Positions 41,984 through 55,731 are shown, counted from the first letter of the stretch. The stretch: 64,000 bases of DNA from Tubulanus polymorphus (GCF_964204645.1 NC_134030.1:5392278-5456277), one strand, 5' to 3'. The notes: generated by a model not told the origin, from the letters alone. Program-made: numbers and translations.

Positions 41984-44900
41984 TTAACTATACTGAGATT
42001 TATATCAGTTCACTACAGTCATAGATGTATACATTCATCAAGAAAATTACGTTCAGTAATGAACACGAATATGAACTGAATTGTAAATAAGTTCGACGTA
42101 AAACGGTTAAACCGAGGTAAAGAAAGAAAAATGTTTCTCCTAGAATTAAGAAGAAATTGTTTAAAGTACTGGCAATCATAACTACTTGTATCTCAGTCTT
42201 TATGCAAACATATATCACAATATTCAAGGTTAACCTCAGTCCGATATCCAACTGTCTCCTAGGTTCGTGGGGTATTGCATTGTTTGTCATGCGGGGACGT
42301 TAAATCATAATTTCGAAGATAAGACTGACAAAAATGTGATTAGTTTGTTATTTCGGGCGAAAGATAACGCGGCCGCTGGAGGTTAGTAAATCATCATTCG
42401 GTCGTCGAACTAGGAGTAGACTTGATGCATGCATATAACGTGGATCTATAAGGGAATTTCAGTTTGAATTCACTTTCTTTTTCGACCTTATAACTTGTGG
42501 AAATATGAAATACTGTATTTGTGCTTCTTCAAACTTTAGGCTAAGAAAATTGATACCGATTTCTCATTCCGGCCGGCCGCCTATCTACCATGTACATTAC
42601 TTTTTAAAAATCATGATGAGGCTAGTCATAACAGACCCGGCATCTATAGAAATGGACTGATTACAAATTCTATTGCAGTTTACAAAAGTTACCCGGCCAA
42701 TTGGGAGAAACGAGGTATCGTTGTATTTTATCCTTACTTAAAAAAACCTAAAACCTTCGCAAAAATGATTTATATGTATAGAAAAAAGTGTACGTGGTCG
42801 CTTACGCTAAACCCCTAAATTCAGCGCGTCTCAAATCCCGATTATTACGTCATGATCTATGCGTTTCCGGGCCACATTAAGTCGAATGCGTGATTTGCGG
42901 ATACTTTGACGTGTATTAATCTGCTTGCTTTAAGGCAACCCGAAAACCCATCGACGATTTTCCTGATTTACGGGACCCGATAAATTTATACCCGCGCGCA
43001 TAAATCAAGACCCCCTCTCTTTAATACGGCGTGAGCATCTAGGCCGTAAAATTTACACAATTTCCCGGAGACAGGAACCGCGTACAAAGTATCACTTCAT
43101 ACCGAAGCGGTATAGATTTTAAGGCAACTTTATTTATCGAGACGGCCAGCAATGATTCATTCACATTTTCGCAGAAATTCAGCCGCTGAATTTCAAAATT
43201 CACCGAGGCCTGAAAATTGTTCTTACACGCACCGAAAAGGCGAATGTAGAATGCCCTATGACCGGACTGTCTCGGAATGCGACCCAAATCAAATTTCAAG
43301 AATGATATAGGTCAGTGTTGGACCTATTTCAAAAAAAAATTGTCACAATGTTCGAAATAAAAAAAAAGATGCAAAGAGCTACTTTCAAGCGTGTGAAATA
43401 AATTCTCCTTTCAATCAGAATTCAACGAGTAAAAAATATATTTGATTGATAGCATACAGCGTAAAACTGGGCCAGTATAAAATGTTAATCAAAAATCCCA
43501 CGACGAGGTTTAGACGTCTAAAAATTCGCCGAAGTCATGATATATTTTAATTGTATTCGCTGAAGAGACTCTCCACGTATTAAAGATACTCGTAACCTGT
43601 ATTTATGAAAACGAAAAAGTCAAATACAGCGACGAATTTCATCTTTATTTATGCACATGTCAAACCGCGTACAATAAGGTATTTTTAGTTGCGCACAACC
43701 GAGTCTCAGTATTCAAAATTCTACATTCAAAATCTCCGAGGCTCAAGAGCAAGAGTAGACTATAGACTAGAGGATACATTTCGACGGTGGTGCCCGCCCA
43801 GAAAAGGCCTCTTCAAGGTGAGCCTAATATTTTGTTCAGCTTAACACAAATATCAGATTAAAAACGGCAGATTTTAACACTTCGAATTAACAAACCTGTA
43901 GCATGTTTGATAAAACTCCTATAGTGCTGGCTTTGATCGCAGATGAAAATAGGGCGATACTGCGCGAGGATCACTGCCCATACTGGCACCTCAGAACCCG
44001 TGCTAACTTATCTAACCGTATATTCTACCCGTTACAGGAGGTCTACCCGTGTTTGTAAATCGCTGTCGGATTTTTTTCAATGTCGGCAAGTCGCCTCGGT
44101 TCTTTTGATGTTGGTGGCAATTACGGCGAATTTGACAGTTTTATGGCCGACGAAAATTATGTCGTACAGGCAGGCAGCCAGGCAGGCGAAGATAAACTCG
44201 AGTATTCAAGGAGGATATCACCATCACTACACCGCAATATAGTACAAACATCTAACACTACAAAAACTTCAAACTGACATTCGAGGAATGCTTAAAAATC
44301 CGGATGAAAACACTGGTTTCACGATACGATAGTGCAATGTCATAACAGATTTATAACAACTTTCCAATGACATAGTGAATTTGTTGCTTTTAATTTTGTT
44401 TTGTTGGTTCAAACGTGGTTTTAAGGGATGCTTTAGCACGATTAGATTATCTATAAAATAGCCAGTGGCTTGTGCAAGGTTCACACTAATCTTAAGATAT
44501 CTTTATAATAAAAACGGTTAACTAATCATTTTTTCTTTCTTTGGCGATTTAAGGTATAGCATTTGTACCATTAAATGCATTTGCACCATTAAATGCAATC
44601 CATGATACTTCTGGAAGGAGCCACTTTTGACGAACAGCACAAAATGTAGGTCGCTAGTTGAAATGTGTCTCGTAATTTTTAAATCGCCTAATTCTTCTTT
44701 CGGAGATACCGAGCTACGACGAGCCTCGTCAAACGTTGTCTCGATAAATTACTTATATATTCAAATGAAGGTACGTGTGTCCACGAGGAGAGAGGTCTCA
44801 CATGTAACACATGGTGTGTGTATCGGAACGTCCGCGCACACAACAGCTGCCGTGACAGACACATCTAAAACAGCGACGGATCCTTTCAACGAATCGACGA

Positions 44901-47900
44901 AAATGAATTGGAAATCGACCGACAAGTGTCTTGGCACTAGACCATCAAACGGCGGCCACCGATGCCGACTCAAAACTTAACTGTCCGACAAACAAAAGCC
45001 ACGCAATTTGTTATATGTTTTTAAAAGCGCCATTCGCTGTTGGCAAACAAGTAACATTCGTTGAAATTTTGGCCATTAAAGACATCGGCTACGTTCTTTA
45101 AATTGAAATTACGACGAGTTTCCTTTATATTCGCTGTGTTGAGTGGGAGGCACCTATCGATGAAATATTATTATGGGCATTTTCGGCTACAAACGCGCAA
45201 TTCGAAAACAATTTGATTCTAAAGTATGACGCAAATGTTTTTGACTTGTGCTCATATTAGAGAAAAAAATAACGGGTTCGAGTTTGCGTTCGTTTTATAC
45301 GGTAGAAACTAAAGAGAAATTACTAATATTTCTGATATGGCGAGATATTTCTGGGCGTCGAAAGCTCATTCCCAACGCATAAATTATGCCAAAAATCTCG
45401 CCGCGTAAAATTCAAGGATTACTCGAGTGGGCTTAACCCATCAGAAGAGGTAGCTAGCATCGCCTTTGATGGAGCGAGTTGACTGATTTCCCTGTTGCCG
45501 TCGACTAAAGCTCCCAGCGATCGCGCTCACAAAAGCCAGCAAAAAACCTATCAATAATCCGTGACGGGAACATCTCGGTTCTGCCTTGAAATCTAACCGT
45601 GCGCGCACCAGTCTTAACGTCGATGAGAAGACAGCAGGCAGCACTCAAAGCTCGCATCAGGTGAGTGAAAAAAACATTTTCTAAAAATTACAATTCTGCA
45701 AGAAAAATCAATGACGGCGTCCCGCAATCGCTGTACCAGCGCTGGAATGCCGGCCAATCTCGAGCCGTCAAAGCGGAATTCGCCGGGGTTTTTTATGACT
45801 CAGTTAGCACTGTGTATATTTTATGAGCCGCCATTTTGTATGTTGACACCTGCCTATAAAAGCTCATCCGGAACCATAACCATTACGGAGAAAATTATGA
45901 GGGTCATAAAATCAGAGATTTTCACGCAAATGTATGAACGCACAGTTATACACATAGTATTCTAGACTCATCATTGGTCAGGGTAGCTGTCTATTGCTAA
46001 TATACTGAGCTACTAAACGCACATGTTTTCAAATCATCAAACGACATAATTATAGGTTTTATAGAGCGCTACCTAATCTTTCATGACGTTTCAATCATTC
46101 ATTCTTCTTAAATTTCGATTTTTTCTTCGTTTTCTGTTTGTAAATCAAACGTACACCGACCACATTAGCAAAAGACGAAAATGATGCGAACCATTTTTTT
46201 AATCTAAGTTTCTTCCGAATCAAGCTGCGTGATGGAAATTTCATCATTATCTCGATACAGATATTACCAACAAGTTTTTTTAAAGTATATATTCAATTCA
46301 TTACAAAAATAAATGATCGTTTCTATCTATCTGATTTTTGTTTAAATGTCAGTCGTGTTTCGTGGTATAACACGCGCTCACAGCTTATCTGTATAATCTA
46401 CGTCCCGTGGGTCTTATTAATTGCCATTAAACTGTTCACAGATATTTCGTTTCACCTCTAATTTCATCATCTCGACAGAAAAGAAAAAATCACGAAAATT
46501 AGAATAAAAAGATTGGAAACGTAAAAACCGTTAGAATAATGTTTATACATTGATAACTACTGCATTATTTAATGGTGTGAGTCGATGTGCACTCAGCGTC
46601 ATCAATATTTGCCTTTCAAAATAAAAATTACAATCGTGAATTTTGTCCTTTTTTATAATTTTGATACTCCGAGAAGATGCACTACATCATCACTATGTCG
46701 GTTCTAGACTGGTTGCCGGTCAATTGAATTAAATAAACGATATAAAAATCAAAAAATAACTTTGTTGATCCTTGATATTATATAATATATATCATGTTAT
46801 TTATAGTCGACAATATTAAGCAAAATAAGATGTGTTATTTTTCAAGGCGTCAATAAACTTTCAGTAAGCTAGTTTTCTTGCTAATACCCATTGCTCGACC
46901 ACGCTGTTTGTTTTTTTAAAGCTTAATGCCTTCATTGAATGACAGTTTCCTAGCAGTATGATTTAAACCATTAACTTTGTAGGAAACTAAATTTAGGTCA
47001 GGATTTTTTCGATGCGGTTTCAGTTGAGTTGATAACGTTCTTTCTTTCTAAATCCTGCTGCTCCAGGAACCTGTAGCGTGTACCTTCGAATAAGCCTTAA
47101 TATCGGCGTCGAATGATCAGAAATTGACGAGGCAGCAGCCGGGCGGGTTCATTACACAACAGGTCGAGTCGTGTCTTGTGTATATATTTTCGTCGTTTAG
47201 CATTGTTCAACCAATTAACGATATCAGGCTGGAAATTGATCGAATCGCGTCGCACGGCGCTCAATATACACCGGCAAATTTGTCATTTTCTCTTCGCATA
47301 ATTGCGGAACATCAAACGGAAAGAAAATGATGATGGAAAATCGGGCGTCAAACGAATAATGAATCGCCCGTCGACGTATATTACATCAATGAACATATTT
47401 GCTCTGACAACGCCCGACGAAACGGCCATTAGAAAACAAATACATAACCGAGCAAATGTAAACATTGCGCCGCTCGCCCTCGAATAACAACCGTTTCGCT
47501 TCAGTTGATTAGAACAAAATTTCCTTTTCCGATTGATTTAAAAAATGATTATTCAAAAGAAATAGATATTCTTTTAATACGTAGTCTATATCGATGCAAA
47601 TCGACGTGACATTCCGGTACGGGGAAAAACTCATTTAACTGACGACTTAGAACATGAATAACCTGATAGTTCTCTCTCCACCAAACGAAGCGAATTCGAG
47701 GTTTTTTTACGTATGAATTACGCTAAAAACTTTTTATAAATGGTTTGAGAATATTGTGACAAGATTCGGCCAGTAAGAGTATCTACAATAGGCTCGTTAA
47801 ACGAGTTTTTGAAAATTGCCGCCGTTCGCCCAAAAGTGGCAGCACCGGACGGTCGGTCAAAATAGTCGGCCGATTTTTTACACACCGGAACGATCTGTCA

Positions 47901-49972
47901 TCCCTAAGAATTCAGCAGCTGGTTTTAAACCTCGGAAGTCTTGACAACATCGTCATCGATTTTGATGGCATCGACGTCGTCACACACTCACGAGACGAGA
48001 CGCGACTTTGATTCTAATAATTCATTCACACGAAGCCCGCGCGAGAGGATTTAAATTCAATTTCAAAAACCCGATAATGCATGATGACAAATTATGATTT
48101 GCGGTGAAGTATTTCCATTCAAAAGAAGTCGGTTTCAGCGCCAACTAGATCATTCATTACTAGGCGTATAAAAATTTGCGTACGGAAAGCGTCCTTTATA
48201 ACACGGAATGCAGGTGAAATCTCCCGAATTTTTTTACGGCTTTTGACCAAACGTTAGAATTCCTAATTAAGTTTCGAACTTAAGTAAAAAAATTTATGCT
48301 CCCTAGCAAACAGCGATGAGAAATTGTACCTATCAAACTGTCCTGAAAATTACTTTGAAAGAAATTATCTCTAATTCGACCGAATCGCAAAGAACAGTAA
48401 ACGCCTTCTCATGGCAATCACCGGGCCAGGGCAGCTTGATAGTGAGTTCGGATATGAAATAATCTTGCGGTATAACTACCTGTCGCCACCGATCACCAAT
48501 GATTGAGACATATTACCCTCGGAGGTCATCAGAAACGAATTAGCCACGACACAAAAGATCGCCACATCCTTCCCGAAATTGATACTAAAATCGCGATTAA
48601 TAAAAAAACGTCCAAACGTTAAGTGGCGTAAAACGTACGTTAATGCGCAAGAAATATCATTGATATTTAATGGCAAAATTCAACGCTGTCGTCTTTCCGC
48701 TGATATTCATTTCTGTTTCCTTTTTTCCTTTCTTTTTGTCGAAATCTTCACGAGAACTTATACTTCGATGTCCTCGAATTTGGGAAATATCAAAACTGGG
48801 TATAACCTAATCGACAAAAAAAGTTCCCAAAGTTCCCAAAGTCTGATCCAGTGCATTTTCATAGTACGTAATTACATGAAATTTCTATTGCCAAAAATAT
48901 CATTATGATCTTATGAATGGCACGTCCAGAGTATGAAGGCTGTTACTGAGTGATGAGTGGACGAGCTCTCACTATAGAATCAATTCTTGTACTGAGATGT
49001 TTTAAGTCTCCTTGGAGGTTGAAACCTCATTTTGCCTTCACATCTTGCCTTTCTTCACAAACAATGGTAAATTCTACTTCTAAATTAACACATCTTCGTT
49101 AAAGCCAATGGATACGAGTTGAGCAAGGTGGAATACACCGATTATACTACTATACGGGAACAATGTCCAAGTCGATTTATAAGTCCCATTATCGGGCTAT
49201 CATCGTCTCTTCTGTTGGTTCCGATGATGACACCGAGGACACAAATCGAAAAAAGAAGAGCGAACGTGATCGAAAATTGTGATTGAAATTTAAGTGGCAT
49301 AAAACCAGGATCAACGACCTGTCATAAAGCCGCGATAAAGATGACAATATAAACATCTCCTAATTAAACCATCGTCTTTCGCTTAACGCCGTTAAGTGTT
49401 CGGTTTTAGGCCGAGAATTCAAATGAATCGGTGGCAAAACTATGAAACAGGCCCCTGGTATAGAAATACACCTATCCCGTCTTCGGCTTTATCTTCGTAA
49501 TCTCAGGTCGGAGAAGGTCTTAGTAAGGTTTTCGTGTTCTCATTTTATGTTTTTACTGATTTGTAAACATGAGATTAAAGAAACAACATCAGTCATTGTT
49601 GAAACGTGCTTCAAATCGGTGTGAAATTTAGCATTCGAGTTTTTTCCTCTCCCCGGAGAAGGCGGCTTGTTGATGACTACCTTTACGTCATCGACACCGT
49701 TCATTGACACATACGTAACCGTTAAACGCCAATAGTAATTTACGCAGCGACCAAACGGAGAGTAACGTATTTCTGCCTGATGTGTCCGGGCACGGGATGA
49801 AGGTCTCGAGGCGACCATCAATTCAATATCTTCGCAATGTCGGGATCAAATGGACCAAAGAGACAAATGTCACTGGAACACGCGCATTAGTCAACAAAGT
49901 TGCTTAGACCTCCATCATGGATCTTTTAGATCACTCACAACCCGATAACAAACCATATTACGTTGCATCCTT
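41984..49972. other. Lox5-Hox5 interval, no gene seen
   Basis: Non-coding. It contains an 18-base tandem duplication at 44559-44594 and an exon-like segment ending in a strong donor string at 45659. A CGTAAAATTTACA word near 43045 recurs near 52720. Open frames (for example 43943-44242, 44627-44980, 45711-45965) are short, overlap antisense frames and show no domain. Confidence 0.5.
44559..44594. repeat. Tandem duplication of an 18-base unit
   Basis: The unit GCATTTGTACCATTAAAT is repeated immediately with one substitution. It is a minor direct repeat with no evident role. Confidence 0.85.
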
Positions 49973-50099
49973 AGCCCAAAACACACGGAAAACATGTTTC
50001 CGTGCTTTTTCCTTCGTCGTGCGTCGTGTTTTTGGAAACATTGTTTCCGAGATCAAACATGTTTGACTCTGTGTTTCCCTGCGTCGTGTGCGTTGGGCT
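49973..50099. mobile_element. Foldback MITE-like element with internal hairpins
   Basis: Outer ends AGCCCAA (49973-49979) and TTGGGCT (50093-50099) are exact complements, followed inward by CACAC/GTGTG. The interior holds several short inverted repeats built on GGAAACATTGTTTCC and AAACATGTTT words. Flanking TT/TTA on both sides may be a short target duplication. No coding capacity. Confidence 0.6.
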
Positions 50100-51529
50100 T
50101 TACCAGTTGTTTGAATAACTGAGACGAAGCGTCAGCTCCACAGTCAAGCTATACCATCGCGAAACAAAAAAAAAACTGACCACCGAAAGCCGACTAATTA
50201 AGATTGAGTAACTTATGCCACGAAATGAGGTAGTAATACTGTTAGTTATATTAGAAGCTAATAGATTGCGGAGACGACAAAGTAAAATATTACGACAGCA
50301 CTAGAAAATTGTTTCCGATGTACATCAGGAAATATTGGACTGGTCAGTGACGAATGGGTTCTCGATGACGTGCAAACAACATTGAGACAATTTATAAGAA
50401 TTAACGCGAGGCAGGATTGAGAATGGAATCCACCAAATCAAAATATATTTCTCATAACTTCTCAAAGGCTGCTGGATTTACGAATAAGGAATTGAATTAT
50501 GGAACATTGGTAATAATCCTTTCTTAAAAAGAGTCCCAAAACAATGGTTGTTTCTTTGTTCTGATGATATCATACTCGGTGAACCTGACGTGAATCGCAA
50601 ACGGTGGCATATCCGTGTAGTAATTAATACGATGAATCCATGAATTACAAAATACTTCATAAATGAATAAAAAATCTGGCGCAGATGTGCTGAAATATGT
50701 ATTGAATTCATACAATTAGTCAATTGATTATTCCAGGTTTCCATTCATTCTGTCTCTGTATCGAAGTCAAGTACTGTGTACACATTATGATTCGAATAAT
50801 TCAGAGAATTCGACTGGAATCACTGAATAACTCGCGACCGATAACGCGAATGACTAATCTCAACCTCCGCACAAAATTAAACAATGAACGAAACGAAACG
50901 AAAAGATACACGCTGAATAAATTCATCTCTCGTTCTCCATCTGCAACTCTGAATTTGCAAAGGTTAACCGTTATTTATGGCCTCTATCGCGACACGTCGA
51001 ATTTATTTACAATAAATCTGTATTGTACGCGTATCGCGCCTAAATTCGCCGCCCGGGAACGCCGCTCACCCGTGGGGCGACTCCGACCGACGCTGTTCCC
51101 GCCGAAGATTCATCACAGGCGGCGGCGAGAAGCGATCTGTCGCCGGGGTATTACATCGTTGAAAATATGGATCTCTCGTTTAAGGGGATTAACGCCCTAT
51201 CAAAGCGAGACCTGCGCTGAGCCTCGTCTAATGACCCATTGTCCGAGTAACAGGGGACAGCGGTGTCCTGACAAATGACCAGCTCAGAGAGAAATGACTG
51301 CAGCAGACTCGTGCAGGATTAAGTGTGAGATTTGTAGATATTTTACCAAGGTCAGTGCATTCTGGCGTGAGGACGATTGTCGTTTATTTCTGAGAGACTT
51401 TCTGAACGTATTCACGACCCAGGGGATGACTGAGTGAGGACTGCTGACCATTCCTGGTTAATCAGTCGTGATAGTCCAACCTGGTCTGGTAGGGCGGGCT
51501 ACAATCGGGCTAGGCTGGTATGTCGACCA
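50100..51529. other. Lox5-Hox5 interval, no gene seen
   Basis: Non-coding. The 184-codon open frame at 50724-51278 is the longest in the interval, but its composition (Arg/Ser/Thr-rich, no domain, GC-rich second half at 51030-51250) gives no support for a protein. I regard it as chance. Confidence 0.45.
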
Positions 51530-51655
51530 GGGGCCAGTTCGATAATTGAGACTTAAGTCCGAACGTGGTCTCAAATCTTAAGACTGGTCTCAAGTTGTTA
51601 GATTGACTAAAACGGTCTTAGACTTGTATTGAAGCCGTGACTATGAACCGGGCCC
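51530..51655. mobile_element. MITE-like foldback element (TTAAGACC family)
   Basis: The left terminus GGGGCCAGTTCGATAATTG and the right terminus in complement, GGGCCCGGTTCATAGTC, pair. The interior CTTAAGACTGGTCTCAAG and GTTGTTAGATTGACTA words match the copies at 19911-20050 and 53534-53658. It is 126 bases long with no coding capacity. Confidence 0.8.
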
Positions 51656-53533
51656 TCAGGAACTAACCAGAAAGGTTCAATCACTATATATCAACTAAGA
51701 AGCAAGACCATAAGCTAATTTGAAAATAGGAGAATTTCTATGGACGACGAAACTTTACATAGATGACGTCACTGATGGAATTCGCGCAAAACGATGGCGC
51801 GAACGCACGACGTGTTATCTACAATAAAAAATTTACGTGCTCTTTCATTTCCTCTCGGTGTGAGTCGACTAGCATCGACCGGACATCCGATGTTGTAGAT
51901 TGTACGTCAAGCACGGTCTTCTAAATGTCCATTTATTGCCGATTTCGATGGTCAAGATAAGCTGATGTCGCAATAATAGTCATGTTTTTACAGAGTCGGA
52001 AACCTCGATACACGCCTGACCGTATCGACGCCGGGTAAACTCTGTCGCCGTGAAGATGGATAAGAATGCTTCTACTTTTAAACAAATACGTCTTTTTCTA
52101 AACCGACTCCGTATTACATCTACAATATGGCGTGTTTCATCGAAGGACAGATGAAAAGGATAGTATATAATCAAACTAGAGGTATACCGGACGCACGGAT
52201 AGTGCATCTCGCCACAATATTGACAAAATGGAGCGGAATCAAAGTCTATGATATTGTAAAACATTGAGATTTGAAGTGGAATTTCTACTATTTCAATACA
52301 TGATATGAAACTCCGATGGCAATTGCATAATTTACCTTTACTCTATTGTTTGTAAAAAAGATATTAAAATGGAACATGACGTAACTTTAAACGTATTGAT
52401 CTAAGGCCAAAAAAGACTGATTCTCGGAACGGGCTGACAGGTTACGAAACCGTTGGCCTGATTGCCGCTTCCCACTTCTATCACCTGGCCTCATCACTAC
52501 ACGCGTATATACGCATTACTACCAAAAATTCATAAATACTCGTCTCATTGTGAATTGTAGATAGTACGTTCTAACCAGACCGTGGCCAAATCATACATAA
52601 TCCAAAAATTGCGCTCAGAGACGACACGATATGATAAATGCTGCCGTAAACAACGACATATCACTACCATTAATCAAAGGCCTGTCTTCATTTCGCCTAA
52701 GTACCGGCTGTTCGGCGTAAAATTTACATTTTAAATTAGCCCGATTGGAGAGTGTCATCGCGTGTTCAATGTATGTCATATTTGAATTTTAAATCGTCAC
52801 CATATTGTTCACGTGTTTCGTTTTGTTTTAGCGGCACAGACGCGTATAAAACGATTATATTATGTCACATCGTATGCGAAATGTACTTATTAAAAGGACC
52901 GAAATGAAAAGCGCGAATCAGTTCGAATGGCACCAGAAACACGTAAACACCTATGCACTTTCGATGGATATAATCAAATCCCTGGGGAATTAACCATTTA
53001 GTAACCTGTTGAACTTGTAAGTACATATCATTTTTCATCAATACGTTTAAACCCGTTCGCACCGATGCATAGTACTGAAAATACATTATGTATTATATGT
53101 ATTATGTATACCTTCATTTCAGAATTCAATTATTTCTAATTTATTACATGAACGTACTAGGAGATCGGATTAGATTGATTTCCTGTGTTTTATTCTTCAT
53201 ATTTCAATGGCGAAAAAAACCCGCAGCGACTGATAAATCGTGCTCGTTGTGATTTGCTCGTGCACTTTATCCGTCGTTCGTAGTTTCGTTTAATTACCGC
53301 ACGCCGACGCTAATGACCACTTCACCAGTGATTTAAATGCAGTTTTAATGTCATTAACTGTGAATATTGAACTTGATTATACATTAGATTCCAATTGAAC
53401 ATCACATGAGTCGAACACAAAATCAAAACACGCGCCCGAATTGCTGCCTCGACTCGGTTGGAAAAAAATATTTTGACAACTCTGTAGGTGACGATTCCTA
53501 AGTATTCTTAAAAAAGTGTTTTTCGATCTGTGC
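51656..53533. other. Lox5-Hox5 interval, no gene seen
   Basis: Non-coding, AT-rich spacer between two MITE copies. Short frames only (51980-52264, 52865-53086), without domains. Confidence 0.5.
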
Positions 53534-53658
53534 GGGCCCGGTTGTTCAGAAGCGACCTTAAATCTTACCACCGGTCTTACGTTGTTAGATTGGCTACAGA
53601 ACTAAGTTAGTCTTAGACCGGTCTTAAATCTAAGCCACCATGACTATGCATCTGGCCC
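53534..53658. mobile_element. MITE-like foldback element (TTAAGACC family)
   Basis: The left terminus GGGCCCGGTTGTTCAG and the right terminus in complement, GGGCCAGATGCATAGTCA, delimit about 125 bases. The interior ACCGGTCTTACGTTGTTAG and TTAGACCGGTCTTAAAT matches the other copies. It abuts further related sequence on its right. Confidence 0.8.
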
Positions 53659-53893
53659 AGGGCTCAGTGGTACGGTCTTGACTTTAAGACCAAAAGCGGT
53701 CTTAAATGGCGTCTGGTGTCCATCAACTTAAATTACGTCATCTATTTATCACCTGTATTATTTTCTAATGTAATTTAATTTGTGAATAAAGAATGACAAA
53801 ATGATAACAAGATCTAAAGATTGGTCTTAAGTTGTTAGTAACTCTAAAAATTGAAATCTAAGCCAAGAGCCGTGAGCGTGCAACTGACTCCAG
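53659..53893. mobile_element. Second, interrupted MITE copy adjacent to the first
   Basis: Two family-like fragments (GGTCTTGACTTTAAGACC near 53675, and ATTGGTCTTAAGTTGTTAG near 53820, with an end GTGCAACTGACTCC near 53878-53891) are separated by about 100 bases of unrelated AT-rich sequence. This looks like one older copy split by an insertion, or two partial copies side by side. Confidence 0.5.
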
Positions 53894-54264
53894 GTTAGCT
53901 TTGATTATGATTTGATTCAAAGTAGAATATTTGGAAAAAATACATATTACGAAATATATATATAGCTTGGTTGAAACGATCCATTAACTTAATCTATATC
54001 AATTCCACAAAAATATCGGCAATTAATTCTTTATGAACAGATATACACTACACACCGAGTGATCGTTTGTGTATTCAGATATCGTAAAACTAGGTAGTTT
54101 AAGTAAGCTAAAACAATAACGCCAGAAGGCGGAAGATGATTGATTTTAAAAAGTCGACAACGCTTGAGATAACAATTCACAGATGGCGCTCGAACGCGTG
54201 CTTCGATATCGCTCTGTTCAGCCGAACGTATGTTTCAAGCGATAGTTGACATCGAATTGCGCAG

Positions 54265-54355
54265 GGGCCCAGTTTCACAAAAAGAGGTATTTCAACGTTT
54301 TCAATTCAGTGTCGTCAGTAAAGTCGAGTTATTACTGTTGTGAAACTGCGAGCCC
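54265..54355. mobile_element. Short foldback element with GGGCCCAGTTTCACAA termini
   Basis: GGGCCCAGTTTCACAA at the left pairs with TTGTGAAACTGCGAGCCC at the right. The 91-base element has no coding content. Its ends resemble the other GGGCC-type MITEs, but its interior lacks the TTAAGACC words. Confidence 0.75.
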
Positions 54356-55587
54356 AGAATGTAACCGATTCCATGCGTAATCGCTTGCTCAAAATGCATC
54401 AGTGGAATTTAGCCATTTCAATATTTCTCGTCTGGGCATTTTCCATTATTAGTTTCTAATCATTCGTAACATCTTTGAATACATTTCAATGAGTTGATTT
54501 TCTAACTGTAAAATACAATTTCTTACAGTGAGTAACGGCCGATACTTCTTCTATTAGAAGGCCCTAGATTCATTTGCAACGCGGATAGCTTAAGTGAAAC
54601 CTTCACTTACTAAAAGTAATGATTACCTTTCTGTCTTAGAGAGAGAGCGTTTTGTTGCAATCGGAAACGGTCCGGTAAAAATTACAAGAATTACAAACAA
54701 ATTAGCGAAATATTCGTTTTACTAACTGCAATTTGCGAAATCGCGCTGACGATGATAGGTCATCAGAATCGCAGATAAAGTACTATTCGATACCGAAAAA
54801 CGCCTCGACTAAGAACATTAGCGGGCAAGTAGCCGTTTGTTGATGATAATTTGTGTCTTGGAATTCCGCTGCGATCCCGTTCATGAACAATAGACCGCCG
54901 AAAAGACTTCCTGGCTAGAGCTGTGCTTTAGCGTGTGATTGACGATTATGGCAGGCCTAAGACAGCTGTAATGTTCCCCGGAATACAAGCATCGGGTCGC
55001 CGTGACCAATGGCACCGACAGCCAAAATAACCGCTGTTCAACGCTAACATATTGATAGGCATCAATTTCAGGGGTTAATGTTTCAACATTTTTTTTCTTT
55101 CATTTGAAAATCGTTTAGAACGCCCGGTGTCAAACGTGCCTAAGGTTAAATGAAACGCATTTCTATCGCAATTGTTTCCGAAATCGGGGGTAACGTCGTT
55201 TTTACTCGCTTTCGAACGTTCTAGGGTTAAAAAGCATTTCCAAATGTCGTATAAGAATTTGAATATAAATGCGTATACGAATTGTGACGTATGGTCTGAT
55301 TTTTATGTTCACACCCTCGTCACGTACAACAGAAGGTGTGAATTCATATATTCATAAAGAACAAGACAAGATATTTCTATGCATTTTATCGACTTGAAAT
55401 TCAAATTCTCTTCATACGTTGAAGAACTTGAACCTGACTTTTCATATTGCAAAGCTTAAAGAATCATTAGGAAGATCTCATATAGTTTTACTATGGGGTC
55501 TAATTTAACCTAGTAGAAGGCAAAACGTTTTTTGAAATTTTCAATTTTTGTGTTCAAATTGACATCGCCTTGCAAACAAGGTATTTC

Positions 55588-55731
55588 TTGAAGCAAAATG
55601 ATGGGAAACTAGATGAGAATTCGACGTTTCAGCCCAGTTCTATGGGCCATTTTTCAGTTTTTGGAAAAGACACATTGAATTGGACAGAGACGTCAAATTC
55701 TCATCTAGCTTTTCATTATTTTGGTCGCTTG
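55588..55731. repeat. Long inverted repeat upstream of Hox5
   Basis: The left arm (55588-55630) and right arm (55687-55731) are about 44 bases each and match in inverted orientation at most positions, including the shared core CTAGATGAGAATT. The loop is 56 bases. Weaker matching continues outward (AAGGTA/TACCTT). It lies about 0.95 kb upstream of the Hox5 start. It may be a MITE or a transcribed hairpin. The 61-codon frame across it is incidental. Confidence 0.75.

Noticed and set aside
50226-50245. let-7-like string TGAGGTAGTAATACTGTTAG
   Set aside because: It matches the let-7 seed, but the rest differs and no complementary arm is present within hairpin distance.
50724-51278. 184-codon open frame in the Lox5-Hox5 interval
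   Set aside because: Length alone is the only support. There is no domain, the composition is Arg/Ser/Thr-rich and shifts midway with local GC content, and no promoter or splice context is evident.
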